DNA from: Hoyosella levis
GTDB taxonomy: Bacteria; Actinomycetota; Actinomycetes; Mycobacteriales; Mycobacteriaceae
Direction: 5' to 3'
NCBI RefSeq assembly: GCF_026008515.1
Contig: NZ_BQYM01000007.1
Coordinates: 1-64,000, forward strand
Length of the DNA: 64,000 nucleotides
Shown here: piece by piece, positions 18,479 through 26,273 of the stretch
Layout of the letters: each line of letters begins with the position of its first letter
Numbering within the stretch: the first letter of the stretch is position 1
The notes under the pieces: generated by a model
Databases searched by the model: none
Told to the model about the DNA's origin: nothing
What the model saw: the letters and a program-made list of their open reading frames with translations, nothing else
Program-made: the position numbers and the translations under genes

Positions 18479-19591
18479 ATGAGGCTGCGGAAGTGGCTGG
18501 AGAAGCCGGTCGAGGACCTGCCGGAGGTAGCGGATCGCAGGCTGCACCAAGCGCGCGCGGTGCTGACCCGGTTGACCACGCCGCTCATCCCGGATGACTA
18601 CCTGCACCTGATCAATCCCTTGTGGTCCGCGCGGGAGCTGCGTGGCCGGGTCATCGAGGTCCGTGCCGAGACGGCGGACTCCGCGACAGTCGTCATCAAG
18701 CCGGGGTGGGGCTTCGATCACCGCTATCGGGCCGGGCAGTTCGTGGGCATTGGCCTGGAGATCGATGGCCGGTGGCATTGGCGCTCCTACTCCCTGACGA
18801 GTTCCCCGCGCGCGGGCGGCGGGGTCATCTCGATCGCGGTGAAGGCCATGCCAGAAGGTTTCCTGTCGACTCACCTCGTCGACGGGGTGGAGCCGGGAAC
18901 GATCATCAGGCTCGCTGCCCCGCAGGGCGAGTTCGTCCTGCCCGAGCCGCCTCCGTCGAAGATCCTGTTCGTGACGGCGGGCAGTGGCATCACCCCGGTG
19001 ATCAGCATGCTGCGGACGCTGGGCAATCGTGGCGGGGCGCCCGACGTCGTCCATGTGCATTGCGCGCCGCGCGAGAGCGAGGTGATGTTCCGCGCGGAGC
19101 TCGCCCGGCACGAGGCGCGGCCAGGCTATCGGTTGCACCTGCAGCTGACCGAAGATCAGGGCTTCTTCTCGCCCGCGATGCTCGATGCCATGGCCGCGGA
19201 CTGGCGCGACCGGGAGGCGTGGGCATGTGGTCCGCAGGGGTTGCTGGATGCCATGGAGGCGCAGTACGAGGCCGAGGGGGTGGGGGAACGCTTGCATGTG
19301 GAGCGGTTCTCGGTGGATCGCACCGCGCACGCGACCGATGGCGGCACGGTGCGCTTTGCCCTCTCCGGCAAGGAGGTCGCGGTCGATGGCGCGACGACAT
19401 TGCTCGAGGCGGGCGAGCAGGCGGGCGTCCGCATGCCGTTCGGGTGCCGGATGGGCATCTGCCACACCTGTGTCACGCAACTTGGGGACGGTTTCGCGCG
19501 TGACCTGCGCAGTGGCCGGGAGGCGTGCCCGGGGGAGCGGATCAAGACCTGCATCTCGGTCCCCGCGGGGGATTGCCAGCTGATACTGTGA
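18479..19591 (+). CDS. Ferredoxin reductase, probable desaturase electron donor
   Basis: 370-residue flavoprotein with three parts: FAD domain with RSYSLTS (about 102-108), NAD(P)H domain with GSGITP (168-173), and a C-terminal plant-type [2Fe-2S] ferredoxin with Cys at about 323, 328, 331 and 358. It matches Rv3230c, the NADPH oxidoreductase that feeds electrons to the stearoyl-CoA delta-9 desaturase DesA3 in M. tuberculosis, and the desaturase gene follows directly. ATG 18479 begins three bases after the preceding stop. Confidence 0.93.
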   Translation: MRLRKWLEKPVEDLPEVADRRLHQARAVLTRLTTPLIPDDYLHLINPLWSARELRGRVIEVRAETADSATVVIKPGWGFDHRYRAGQFVGIGLEIDGRWHWRSYSLTSSPRAGGGVISIAVKAMPEGFLSTHLVDGVEPGTIIRLAAPQGEFVLPEPPPSKILFVTAGSGITPVISMLRTLGNRGGAPDVVHVHCAPRESEVMFRAELARHEARPGYRLHLQLTEDQGFFSPAMLDAMAADWRDREAWACGPQGLLDAMEAQYEAEGVGERLHVERFSVDRTAHATDGGTVRFALSGKEVAVDGATTLLEAGEQAGVRMPFGCRMGICHTCVTQLGDGFARDLRSGREACPGERIKTCISVPAGDCQLIL

Positions 19592-19611
19592 ACTGCATCA
19601 CAGGCTGTTTG

Positions 19612-19624
19612 CCGTAGCCTACGG
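19612..19624. promoter_or_regulatory. 13-bp palindrome upstream of the desaturase gene
   Basis: CCGTAG and CTACGG flank a single C, a compact operator-like palindrome 57 bases before the desaturase start. It is a candidate site for a lipid-responsive regulator. Confidence 0.35.
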
Positions 19625-19681
19625 TGCACTAACCTGCGCACCAGTGGGTACATGTTGTTGCTCTGCCAAGGACGGTTGCGG

Positions 19682-20986
19682 ATGGCCATCACCGATATCA
19701 AGGAGTACGCGCACCTCACCCCGGAGGACGTCGAAGCACTGGGGCGGGAGCTGGACCAGATCCGCGCGGGCATCGAGGCATCCCTGGGCGAGCGCGACGC
19801 GCGCTACATCCGAAAGACCATCCGGTTCCAGCGCGGCCTGGAGATCGCTAGCCGGGGCGTGCTCTTCGCGAGCTGGTTCCCGCCCGCCTGGCTCCTCGGC
19901 ACTGTAGGGCTGGGCATCTCCAAGATCGTGGAGAACATGGAGATCGGCCACAACGTCATCCACGGCCAATGGGACTGGATGAACGACCCCGAGATCCACA
20001 GCAGCTCGTGGGAATGGGACATCTGCGACCCCTCCGCGCACTGGAAGCAGACCCACAACCACCTGCACCACAAGTACACCAACATCATCGGGCTCGACCC
20101 CGACGTGGGCTACGGCCTGCTACGCGTCACTCGCGATAGCAAGTGGGAGCCCTTCAACCTCGGCAATCCGATCTACAACCTCGTTCTCGCCCTGCTGTTC
20201 GAGTACGGAGTCGCGGTCCAGCACCTCGAGCTCGCGAACGTTGCCGCTGGGCTCAAGGACATGGATGAGTTCGCGGAGCAGCGCGACGAGGTCCTGCGCA
20301 AGATGCGCAAGCAGATCGCCAAGGACTACCTGTTCTTCCCCGCGCTCACTGGTCCCGGCTTCCTCACCACGCTTGCCGCGAACGTCGTCGCGAACATCAT
20401 TCGCAACGTCTGGGCGCACGGCATCATCTTCTGCGGGCACTTCCCCGACGGGGCCGAGAAGTTCACCCAGGAGCAGTACCTCAGCGAGACCAGGGGAGAC
20501 TGGTACCTGCGACAGATGCTTGGCTCCGCCAACTTCAAGGCAGGCCCGATCATGCGGTTCATGAGCGGCACCCTGTGCTACCAGATCGAGCACCACCTGT
20601 TCCCGGACCTGCCCAGCAACCGGCTCCAGGAGATCTCCGAGCGCGTGCAGGTCCTCGCCGAGGAGTACGACCTGCCCTACACGATGGCCTCGTTCCCGAG
20701 GATGTACCTGCAGACCTGGCGCACCATCATCAAGCTCGCGCTGCCGGATCGCTTTCTCACCGGCACCACCGATGATGCCCCCGAGACCAACTCCGAGCTC
20801 AAGTTCCGCATCGCCGGAGGCATCCGCGACTCCTTTGTCGGCGCCGACCCAGTCACTGGTGCCCGGCGGGGCCTGCGCACCGCGCTGGCCGCGCGGCGCA
20901 AGCGCCCGGGCATCGTGGTCGCGCTCCGCCAGGCGATCTCCGGTCCGTCCGCCGGGGCGCGGGCTGCCCAGCCCGTCGCCGCCTGA
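19682..20986 (+). CDS. desA3: Membrane acyl-CoA desaturase (DesA3-like)
   Basis: Diiron membrane desaturase of 434 residues, probably introducing the delta-9 double bond into stearoyl/palmitoyl-CoA. The three histidine boxes are HNVIH (about 90-94), HNHLHH (125-130) and QIEHH (301-305). ATG 19682 (MAITDIKEY) is used; an upstream in-frame start adds a non-conserved ten residues. The electron donor is encoded just upstream. Linoleoyl-CoA-desaturase-like annotation is common for this family; regiospecificity cannot be read from sequence. Confidence 0.93.
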   Translation: MAITDIKEYAHLTPEDVEALGRELDQIRAGIEASLGERDARYIRKTIRFQRGLEIASRGVLFASWFPPAWLLGTVGLGISKIVENMEIGHNVIHGQWDWMNDPEIHSSSWEWDICDPSAHWKQTHNHLHHKYTNIIGLDPDVGYGLLRVTRDSKWEPFNLGNPIYNLVLALLFEYGVAVQHLELANVAAGLKDMDEFAEQRDEVLRKMRKQIAKDYLFFPALTGPGFLTTLAANVVANIIRNVWAHGIIFCGHFPDGAEKFTQEQYLSETRGDWYLRQMLGSANFKAGPIMRFMSGTLCYQIEHHLFPDLPSNRLQEISERVQVLAEEYDLPYTMASFPRMYLQTWRTIIKLALPDRFLTGTTDDAPETNSELKFRIAGGIRDSFVGADPVTGARRGLRTALAARRKRPGIVVALRQAISGPSAGARAAQPVAA

Positions 20987-21022
20987 CGCTCGGGCCCGCA
21001 GGTCGATTCCTAGCGCCGCCGG

Positions 21023-22018
21023 TCACCACTGGTCATTGGTTCCCAGGGCCGCCAGCAGCAGGCGCACCGCCATCGCCCTGCGCAGCACCGCGCCCTCCAG
21101 CTGATCGAACGCGCATCCCGGATCCTCCGGCGCCCCCAGGTGCCCGCATCCGCGCGGGCAGCGCTCCACGATCTCGGTGAGGTCATCGAACGCCCCCACC
21201 ACGTCCTCCACACCGATATGGGCGAGCCCGAAGGAACGCACCCCTGGGGTGTCGATCACCCATCCGCCGCCGGGGAGGGCCAGCGCGATCGACTGCGAGG
21301 ACGTGTGCCGTCCCTTGCCCACGCCCGAGACCCGGCCTGTCGCCCGGTACGCATCCGGCACCAGGCGATTGACCAAAGTGGACTTGCCCACGCCCGAATG
21401 ACCGATGAGCGCGGACATGGTCCCCGAGATGCGTTCGAAAAGCGGCTCCAGATCATCCTCGACGCCCGTCGGCACGATGGGAAGGTCCAGGCCATCGAAG
21501 TGCGCGGTGAACACGCTCGGGTCCGCGAGATCGCTCTTGGTGACGCACAGCACCGGCTTGAGCCCGCCCACGTACGCGGCGATCAGTGCCCGCTCCACGA
21601 AGCCTGTGCGCGGCGTGGGCTCCGCCGCCGCGACGACGATGAGCAGCACCGTGGCATTGGCCACCACGATCCGCTCGAACGGATCAGTATCGTCGGCCGT
21701 CCGGCGCAGCACGCTCGAGCGCTCCTCGAGGCGCACGATGCGCGCGAGGGTGTCGTGGGTGCCGCTGGTGTCCCCAACGATGCCCACATAGTCGCCGACC
21801 ACGATCGGTGTGCGGCCGAGCTCGCGCGCCCGCATCGCGACCACCAGGCGCTCGCCCGGCTCGCCGTCGAGGACCATGCAGCCCCACCGGCCACGATCCA
21901 CCGAGACCACCAGGGCCCGCTCGGCATCAAGGTGCTCCGGGCGGTTCTTGGTGCGCGGCCGGGTGCCCTTGCCCGGTCGGATCCGCACATCCGATTCGTC
22001 GTAGCGGCGACGGCTCAG
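21023..22018 (-). CDS. rsgA: Ribosome small-subunit GTPase RsgA
   Basis: Circularly permuted GTPase that assists 30S maturation, about 331 residues. An OB-fold region is followed by G4 (TKSD), G1 (GHSGVGKST) and G3 (DTPGVRSFG). The C-terminal zinc site is CPRGCGH...C. The family N-terminus ([11 protein letters not shown]) begins exactly at a CTG codon (22018-22016) that overlaps the aroA TGA by four bases, with GGGAGG a few bases upstream. CTG is therefore the probable start; an in-frame ATG at 22051 adds eleven non-conserved residues inside aroA. Confidence 0.93.
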   Translation of the reverse strand: MSRRRYDESDVRIRPGKGTRPRTKNRPEHLDAERALVVSVDRGRWGCMVLDGEPGERLVVAMRARELGRTPIVVGDYVGIVGDTSGTHDTLARIVRLEERSSVLRRTADDTDPFERIVVANATVLLIVVAAAEPTPRTGFVERALIAAYVGGLKPVLCVTKSDLADPSVFTAHFDGLDLPIVPTGVEDDLEPLFERISGTMSALIGHSGVGKSTLVNRLVPDAYRATGRVSGVGKGRHTSSQSIALALPGGGWVIDTPGVRSFGLAHIGVEDVVGAFDDLTEIVERCPRGCGHLGAPEDPGCAFDQLEGAVLRRAMAVRLLLAALGTNDQW

Positions 22019-23298
22019 CGTGGATCGCCTCCCTCGAGCATGCGGGTCCACATTCCGTCGAAGCCCGGCAGCGTCTTGGCCGTGGTGCCGATGTCATCGA
22101 CCTCTACATCGGGAACCACAAGGCCGATGATCGCCCCGGCCGTGGCCATCCGGTGATCGGCGTAGGCGTGCCACAGGCCAGCATGCAGCGGCACCGGGGT
22201 GATCTCCAGGCCATCCTCGGTCTCCACGCACTGCCCGCCGAGCCGGGTGATCTCGGTGGCGAGCGCGGCCAAGCGATCGGTCTCGTGCCCGCGCAGGTGC
22301 GCGATGCCTCGCAGCCGGGACGGAGCGGAGGCGAGCGCGGCGAGCGCGGCGACGGTGGGGGTGAGCTCACCGATGTCCCCGAGGTCCGCGTCGATGCCCT
22401 CGAGAGCGCCGGTGCCGGTGACGGTGAGCCCGTCCGCATCGAGCCGGACCTCGCACCCCATGCGCTCGAGCAGGCCGCGGATCTGATCGCCCGCCTGCGT
22501 CGTCTCCTTCGGCCAGCCCGGCACCGTCACCGAGCCGCCGGTGACCGCCGCGGCCGCGAGGAACGGCGTCGCGTTGGACAGGTCGGGCTCGATATCCCAG
22601 GTGGTCGCCGCCACCGGTGCGGGCGCGATCCGCCAGGTCGTGGGATCTGGTCGCTCCACCTCGATCCCAGCATGGGCCAGCATCTCCACGGTCATGTCGA
22701 TGTGTGGCGTGGAGGGGACCTTGCCACCCGAATGCCGGACTGTCACACCTTGCTCGAAGCGTGCGCCGGCGAGGAGCAGGCCCGAGACGAACTGCGAGGA
22801 TCCCGAGGCGTCGATCGTTACCTCGCCACCGCGCACCGCTCCTGTGCCCCGGACGGTGAACGGCAGCGCTGAACCCTCGACGTCGGCTCCGAGCGCCCGC
22901 AGCGCATCGAGCGTCACGCCCTGGGGACGGACGCGGGCCTGCTCATCGCCGTCGAAGCGCACCGCGCCGCTGGCGAGCGCCGCGACCCCCGGCAGGAAGC
23001 GCATCACGGTGCCCGCGAGCCCGCAATCTATCTCGGTGCCATGCAATGGGCCCGGCTCGACGAGTAGCTCGGTCTGGGCCAGCTCGGGGGCCGACTGCTC
23101 GGTGATGCCGGTGCCGAGCGCGCGCAAGCCCGCGATCATCAGGTTCGTGTCCCGGCTGCGGAGCGCCCCCCGCACCGTGGACGGGCCATTTGCGAGCGCC
23201 GCGAGCACCAGCGCCCGGTTGGTCGCTGATTTTGAACCGGGAACGGGAACAACAGCGGAGATCGGGGCAGGGTGATGCGGGGCGCGCCATGAGCTCAT
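22015..23298 (-). CDS. aroA: 3-phosphoshikimate 1-carboxyvinyltransferase
   Basis: EPSP synthase of the shikimate pathway, joining shikimate 3-phosphate and phosphoenolpyruvate. 427 residues with [16 protein letters not shown] (S3P/PEP binding), the [11 protein letters not shown] loop, [13 protein letters not shown] and [16 protein letters not shown] 23298 is preferred; upstream in-frame ATGs exist at 23316 and 23337. The gene overlaps rsgA, which follows on the same strand, so the two are likely co-translated. The Rv3228-Rv3227 pairing is conserved in mycobacteria. Confidence 0.96.
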   Translation of the reverse strand: MSSWRAPHHPAPISAVVPVPGSKSATNRALVLAALANGPSTVRGALRSRDTNLMIAGLRALGTGITEQSAPELAQTELLVEPGPLHGTEIDCGLAGTVMRFLPGVAALASGAVRFDGDEQARVRPQGVTLDALRALGADVEGSALPFTVRGTGAVRGGEVTIDASGSSQFVSGLLLAGARFEQGVTVRHSGGKVPSTPHIDMTVEMLAHAGIEVERPDPTTWRIAPAPVAATTWDIEPDLSNATPFLAAAAVTGGSVTVPGWPKETTQAGDQIRGLLERMGCEVRLDADGLTVTGTGALEGIDADLGDIGELTPTVAALAALASAPSRLRGIAHLRGHETDRLAALATEITRLGGQCVETEDGLEITPVPLHAGLWHAYADHRMATAGAIIGLVVPDVEVDDIGTTAKTLPGFDGMWTRMLEGGDPR

Positions 23299-23396
23299 GC
23301 GCCTATCTTCCCGCATCCGGTACGTCCGCCGCGACAACGGGGCCGATCATGGCGTGATCAGCCGGAATTGTCAGGGACCCGTGCCAGGATGGAGGC

Positions 23397-24176
23397 ATGT
23401 GCGGACGATATGCCGTGACAGCGGACCCAGCGACGCTCGCCGAGGAGCTCGATGCCCTCGACGAGACCGGGGGCGCGGCGCGGACGGGCTACAACATCGC
23501 GCCCACCACGGAGATCGCGGCGGTCGTTGACCGGCACGACCGCTCCGACGGCGACGACAATGCCGGGGCAGCCGTGCGGCGCAGGATCAGGGCCATGCGC
23601 TGGGGGCTCGTTCCCGTGTGGGCCAAGGATCTGAAATCCGGTCCCTTGCTGTTCAACGCGCGGTCGGAGACGGTGGCCACCAAGCCCGCGTTCCGGACGT
23701 CCTATTCGCGCCACCGGTGCCTCGTGCCCATGGACGGCTGGTACGAGTGGCGGCCCGCCACAACGGGCAGCCGACCCGCCAAGACCCCGTACTTCATGAG
23801 CCACCGAGATGGCGAGCGGCTCTACGCCGCCGGGATCTGGTCGGCATGGAAGGACCCCCAGGGGGCGAAAGACGAGGGCTCCCTGCTCAGCTGCTCCATC
23901 CTCACCACCGCGGCGGTGGGGAACCTCGCGGCCATCCACGATCGCATGCCGCTGATGCTCCATGCCGGGCAGTGGGACCAGTGGCTCGACCCTGATGGAG
24001 GCCCGCCCGACGCGCTGCTCGCTAGCCCTGGCGAGGCCTTCGCGGCGGCGATCTCCATCCGCGAGGTTCGTCCCCTCGTCAACAGCGTCCGCAATGATGG
24101 TCCCGAGCTGCTCCAGCCCGTTGCGCAGGCCGACGACAGCGCCACCGACGAGGGGGACGGGCCGGCGTTGTTCTAG
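23397..24176 (+). CDS. SRAP (HMCES/YedK) abasic-site protein
   Basis: SOS-response associated peptidase of 259 residues. The catalytic Cys2 is exposed after removal of Met1 (MCGRYA) and forms a thiazolidine cross-link with abasic sites in single-stranded DNA. Other family features are NARSET, CLVPMDGWYEW with the active glutamate, and IHDRMPLML with the histidine. GGATGGAGG precedes the ATG. It is divergent from aroA. A short acidic tail follows the conserved domain. Confidence 0.93.
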   Translation: MCGRYAVTADPATLAEELDALDETGGAARTGYNIAPTTEIAAVVDRHDRSDGDDNAGAAVRRRIRAMRWGLVPVWAKDLKSGPLLFNARSETVATKPAFRTSYSRHRCLVPMDGWYEWRPATTGSRPAKTPYFMSHRDGERLYAAGIWSAWKDPQGAKDEGSLLSCSILTTAAVGNLAAIHDRMPLMLHAGQWDQWLDPDGGPPDALLASPGEAFAAAISIREVRPLVNSVRNDGPELLQPVAQADDSATDEGDGPALF

Positions 24177-24205
24177 CGAGCGCTGGCGTCATCCGCGGCC
24201 CACCC

Positions 24206-24232
24206 GGGAACAAACAACCTCGTCCACGGGTT
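24206..24232 (+). promoter_or_regulatory. SigH-dependent promoter of sigH
   Basis: GGGAAC (24206-24211), 18 bases, then GTT (24230-24232): an exact match to the SigH/SigR consensus. It predicts autoregulation of sigH-rshA. Confidence 0.85.
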
Positions 24233-24366
24233 GCACCGGACGGACGATATACAAGGGCGATCTGGGTTAGAGGTGTCGCGTGGGCTCGTTGTGCATGGAA
24301 GCGCCGGTGGATCAGCGCCTCGGGCAGGCGGTAGTCTTGAAGACTGCTATCAGTGAAGGGGCGCCT

Positions 24367-25020
24367 GTGCCAAAAGCGAATCAGTACAGCCCAGCCGAGG
24401 GCACTGACGAGTCAGCCAACGCCGCGGAGACCGCCACGCAGCTCGTGGAGCGGTTCGAGCGCGACGCCATGCCCATGATCGACCAGCTCTACGGGGCGGC
24501 GCTGCGGATGACGCGCAACCCGACTGACGCTGAGGACCTCGTCCAGGAGACCTACCTCAAGGCATACTCCGCGTTCAGCTCGTTCAAGGAGGGCACGAAC
24601 CTCAAGGCGTGGCTGTATCGCATCATGACCAACACCTACATCAATGGGTACCGCAAGAAGCAGCGGCAGCCCGCGCAGTATCCCACTGACGAGATCACCG
24701 ACTGGCAGATGGCCGCCTCCGCCGAGCATCAGTCCACTGGGCTGAAGTCCGCCGAGGTAGAGGCGCTCGACGCGCTGCCGGACGATGAGATCAAGAACGC
24801 GCTGCAATCCCTTCCCGAGGAATTCCGCATGGCTGTCTACTACGCCGACGTGGAGGGGTTCCCCTACAAGGAGATCGCGGACATCATGGGCACGCCCATC
24901 GGCACCGTGATGTCCAGGCTGCATCGCGGCCGCAAGCAGCTCCGCGCAGCGCTTGCCGATGTCGCCCGTGATCGGGGATTCATGCGCAACGCCGCCAACG
25001 GCGAGGAGGACAACGCGTGA
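24367..25020 (+). CDS. sigH: ECF sigma factor SigH
   Basis: 217-residue extracytoplasmic-function sigma factor controlling oxidative, thiol and heat stress responses. Region 2 contains [24 protein letters not shown] and [20 protein letters not shown]; region 4 ends with [22 protein letters not shown] 24367 follows GAAGGGG and gives the usual SigH length; in-frame starts at 24280 and 24295 would add up to 29 residues downstream of the SigH promoter, so a longer isoform is possible. The anti-sigma gene overlaps the stop codon. Confidence 0.95.
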   Translation: MPKANQYSPAEGTDESANAAETATQLVERFERDAMPMIDQLYGAALRMTRNPTDAEDLVQETYLKAYSAFSSFKEGTNLKAWLYRIMTNTYINGYRKKQRQPAQYPTDEITDWQMAASAEHQSTGLKSAEVEALDALPDDEIKNALQSLPEEFRMAVYYADVEGFPYKEIADIMGTPIGTVMSRLHRGRKQLRAALADVARDRGFMRNAANGEEDNA

Positions 25021-25346
25021 TGAGCACCCACGACCACACCGGCTCCGGCATGGACCCCCACGGCGACGATCACGAGCATGGGCTCGACTGCTCCGCCGTG
25101 ATGGCTGACGTCTACCTCCTGCTCGACAATGAATGCGCCGACGGGGTCCGCGACCGGCTCCAGGCTCACCTCGACAACTGCGGGCCATGCCTCGAGCACT
25201 ATGGCATCGAGGAGAAGATCAAGCGCATGCTATCCCGCAAGTGCGCGGGGGAGCGGGCGCCCGAGAGCCTGCGCGAGCGTCTCACGCTGGAGATCCGGCG
25301 CCAGGTCATCTACGGCGAGGTCACCCGCGTCCGCTACGAGGACTAG
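25020..25346 (+). CDS. rshA: Zinc-binding anti-sigma factor RshA
   Basis: 108 residues; binds and inhibits SigH under reducing conditions and releases it on disulfide formation. The zinc anti-sigma motif is HLDNCGPC (HX3CX2C), with an additional conserved cysteine downstream (SRKCAG). The N-terminus is histidine and aspartate rich. ATG 25020 overlaps the sigH stop by one base (TGATG); GTG 25017 with four-base overlap is the alternative. Co-transcription keeps sigma and anti-sigma balanced. Confidence 0.93.
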   Translation: MSTHDHTGSGMDPHGDDHEHGLDCSAVMADVYLLLDNECADGVRDRLQAHLDNCGPCLEHYGIEEKIKRMLSRKCAGERAPESLRERLTLEIRRQVIYGEVTRVRYED

Positions 25347-25436
25347 CACCAGCGCGGTGCTGGTGGCAGCCGGGGCCTCCCGCCTGCCGCAACCCGCGGG
25401 AGTGCCGCTCGTCGGCGCCGGGGCCTCCTGCCTGTC

Positions 25437-25509
25437 GGCAAAAGCACCGGATACCGTCAAACGCGATAGAAACTGTCCTGCAAATTGCACAGTTTCTATC
25501 GCGTTTGCT
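25437..25509. repeat. 73-bp hairpin element, copy A
   Basis: Starts with GGCAAAAGCAC, and 22 bases after its first base begins AAACGCGATAGAAACTGT (25459-25476), which pairs perfectly with 25489-25506. A second element at 34746-34818 has the same start, spacing, total length and core stem, but its inner stem differs by compensatory changes. Possibly the terminator of sigH-rshA as well. Confidence 0.8.
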
Positions 25510-25526
25510 GTCGCGCCTCGATCAAG

Positions 25527-25602
25527 CCATCCGCGGCTCTGCTCAGCGGCCACATCCGCGGCGCTGATCCGGCGGCCACATCCGCGGCTCTGATCCGGCG
25601 GC
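25527..25602. repeat. Three tandem copies of a ~26-bp unit
   Basis: The unit CCACATCCGCGGCTCTGATC plus CGGCGG is present as two full copies and one shorter, diverged first copy. It is non-coding. Confidence 0.7.
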
Positions 25603-25623
25603 GCCCGGTTCCGCCCGCAAATA

Positions 25624-25667
25624 CACCTGTGGGGCCTGACCGGGATCTCGGTCGGGCCCCACAGGTG
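25624..25667 (-). terminator. Terminator downstream of bL37
   Basis: CACCTGTGGGGCC and GGCCCCACAGGTG pair perfectly, with inner GACCG/CGGTC extending the stem to near the loop. It lies 21 bases beyond the bL37 stop and in the opposite orientation would also block transcription from rshA. Confidence 0.8.
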
Positions 25668-25688
25668 ACGGCTGAGAGCGTTCGATGC

Positions 25689-25763
25689 TCAGGCGTTTGG
25701 GCGCTTGCCGTGGTTTGCCTTGTTCTTGCGGCGGTCACGACGCTTGCGGCCTCGCTTGCTCAT
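25689..25763 (-). CDS. bL37: 50S ribosomal protein bL37
   Basis: A 24-residue, extremely basic peptide beginning MSKRGRKRRDRR and ending NHGKRPNA. It is nearly identical to bL37, the small actinobacterial large-subunit protein seen in cryo-EM structures of mycobacterial ribosomes. The ATG (25761-25763 on the reverse strand) is preceded by GAGGAG, and a strong terminator follows the stop. It is short enough to be missed by routine gene callers. A much longer frame upstream in the same register is an artefact. Confidence 0.93.
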   Translation of the reverse strand: MSKRGRKRRDRRKNKANHGKRPNA

Positions 25764-26003
25764 GGGCTGTCTCCTCGGACATGAAATGGTTATCCACGCA
25801 TTGTGTTGCCGATCCAGTGTACTCGTTGCCGGAGGGTGCCCCGCACAGTTGCCGCATGGGTCCGGAGCGTCGTCCCCGTGACCCGCCGAGGCCATCGACG
25901 GCCTGCTGCGTCCAGGCGGCTCCACCGGCCGTTCTCGCGGTGGGCTGAGGCGGGGCGGCGCGCGAGATGCCTGCCGGTGCGCGGTGGCGAGTAGTGACTG
26001 GGC

Positions 26004-26009
26004 TAGCCT
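26004..26009 (+). promoter_or_regulatory. Putative -10 box of the biotinyl-protein/pdtaS operon
   Basis: TAGCCT lies 39 bases before the ATG at 26049, giving a leader of about 33 bases with GGAGGA as ribosome binding site. The same hexamer serves as a -10 box before the ion channel gene in this window. Confidence 0.5.
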
Positions 26010-26048
26010 TGGTGGATCAGTGTGATCGATGTCGCTGCGGAGGAACCC

Positions 26049-26264
26049 ATGGCGGAAAATGTGCGTGCAGAAATGGTCGCGAAGGTGCTCGAAGTCGTGG
26101 TCCATGCCGGTGATGTCGTGAAGGAGGGGGACACCCTTGTGCTGCTGGAGTCGATGAAGATGGAGATTCCCGTCTTGTCCGAGTTCAATGGCACGGTCGA
26201 CGTGGTGAACGTCACGAAGGATGACGTGATCCAGCAAGGTGACCTCATCGCGGTTATCTCCTAG
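26049..26264 (+). CDS. Biotinyl/lipoyl carrier protein (TB7.3-like)
   Basis: 71-residue stand-alone biotin/lipoyl attachment domain with the ESMKMEIP motif carrying the modifiable lysine. It matches Rv3221c (TB7.3), thought to be the biotin carboxyl carrier of an acyl-CoA carboxylase. ATG 26049 follows GGAGGA; the upstream in-frame GTG is not needed. It lies 9 bases before pdtaS, and both are likely co-transcribed. Confidence 0.93.
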   Translation: MAENVRAEMVAKVLEVVVHAGDVVKEGDTLVLLESMKMEIPVLSEFNGTVDVVNVTKDDVIQQGDLIAVIS

Positions 26265-26273
26265 GGCCTGCTT

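Larger units (their letters stand above)
25347..25688. other. Repeat-rich intergenic region
   Basis: These 342 bases hold no gene. They contain a 21-bp direct repeat (25369-25389 and 25417-25437), a 73-bp hairpin element shared with 34746-34818, tandem 26-bp repeats (25527-25602) and a strong terminator hairpin (25624-25667), so the region appears to accumulate repeats. Confidence 0.7.
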
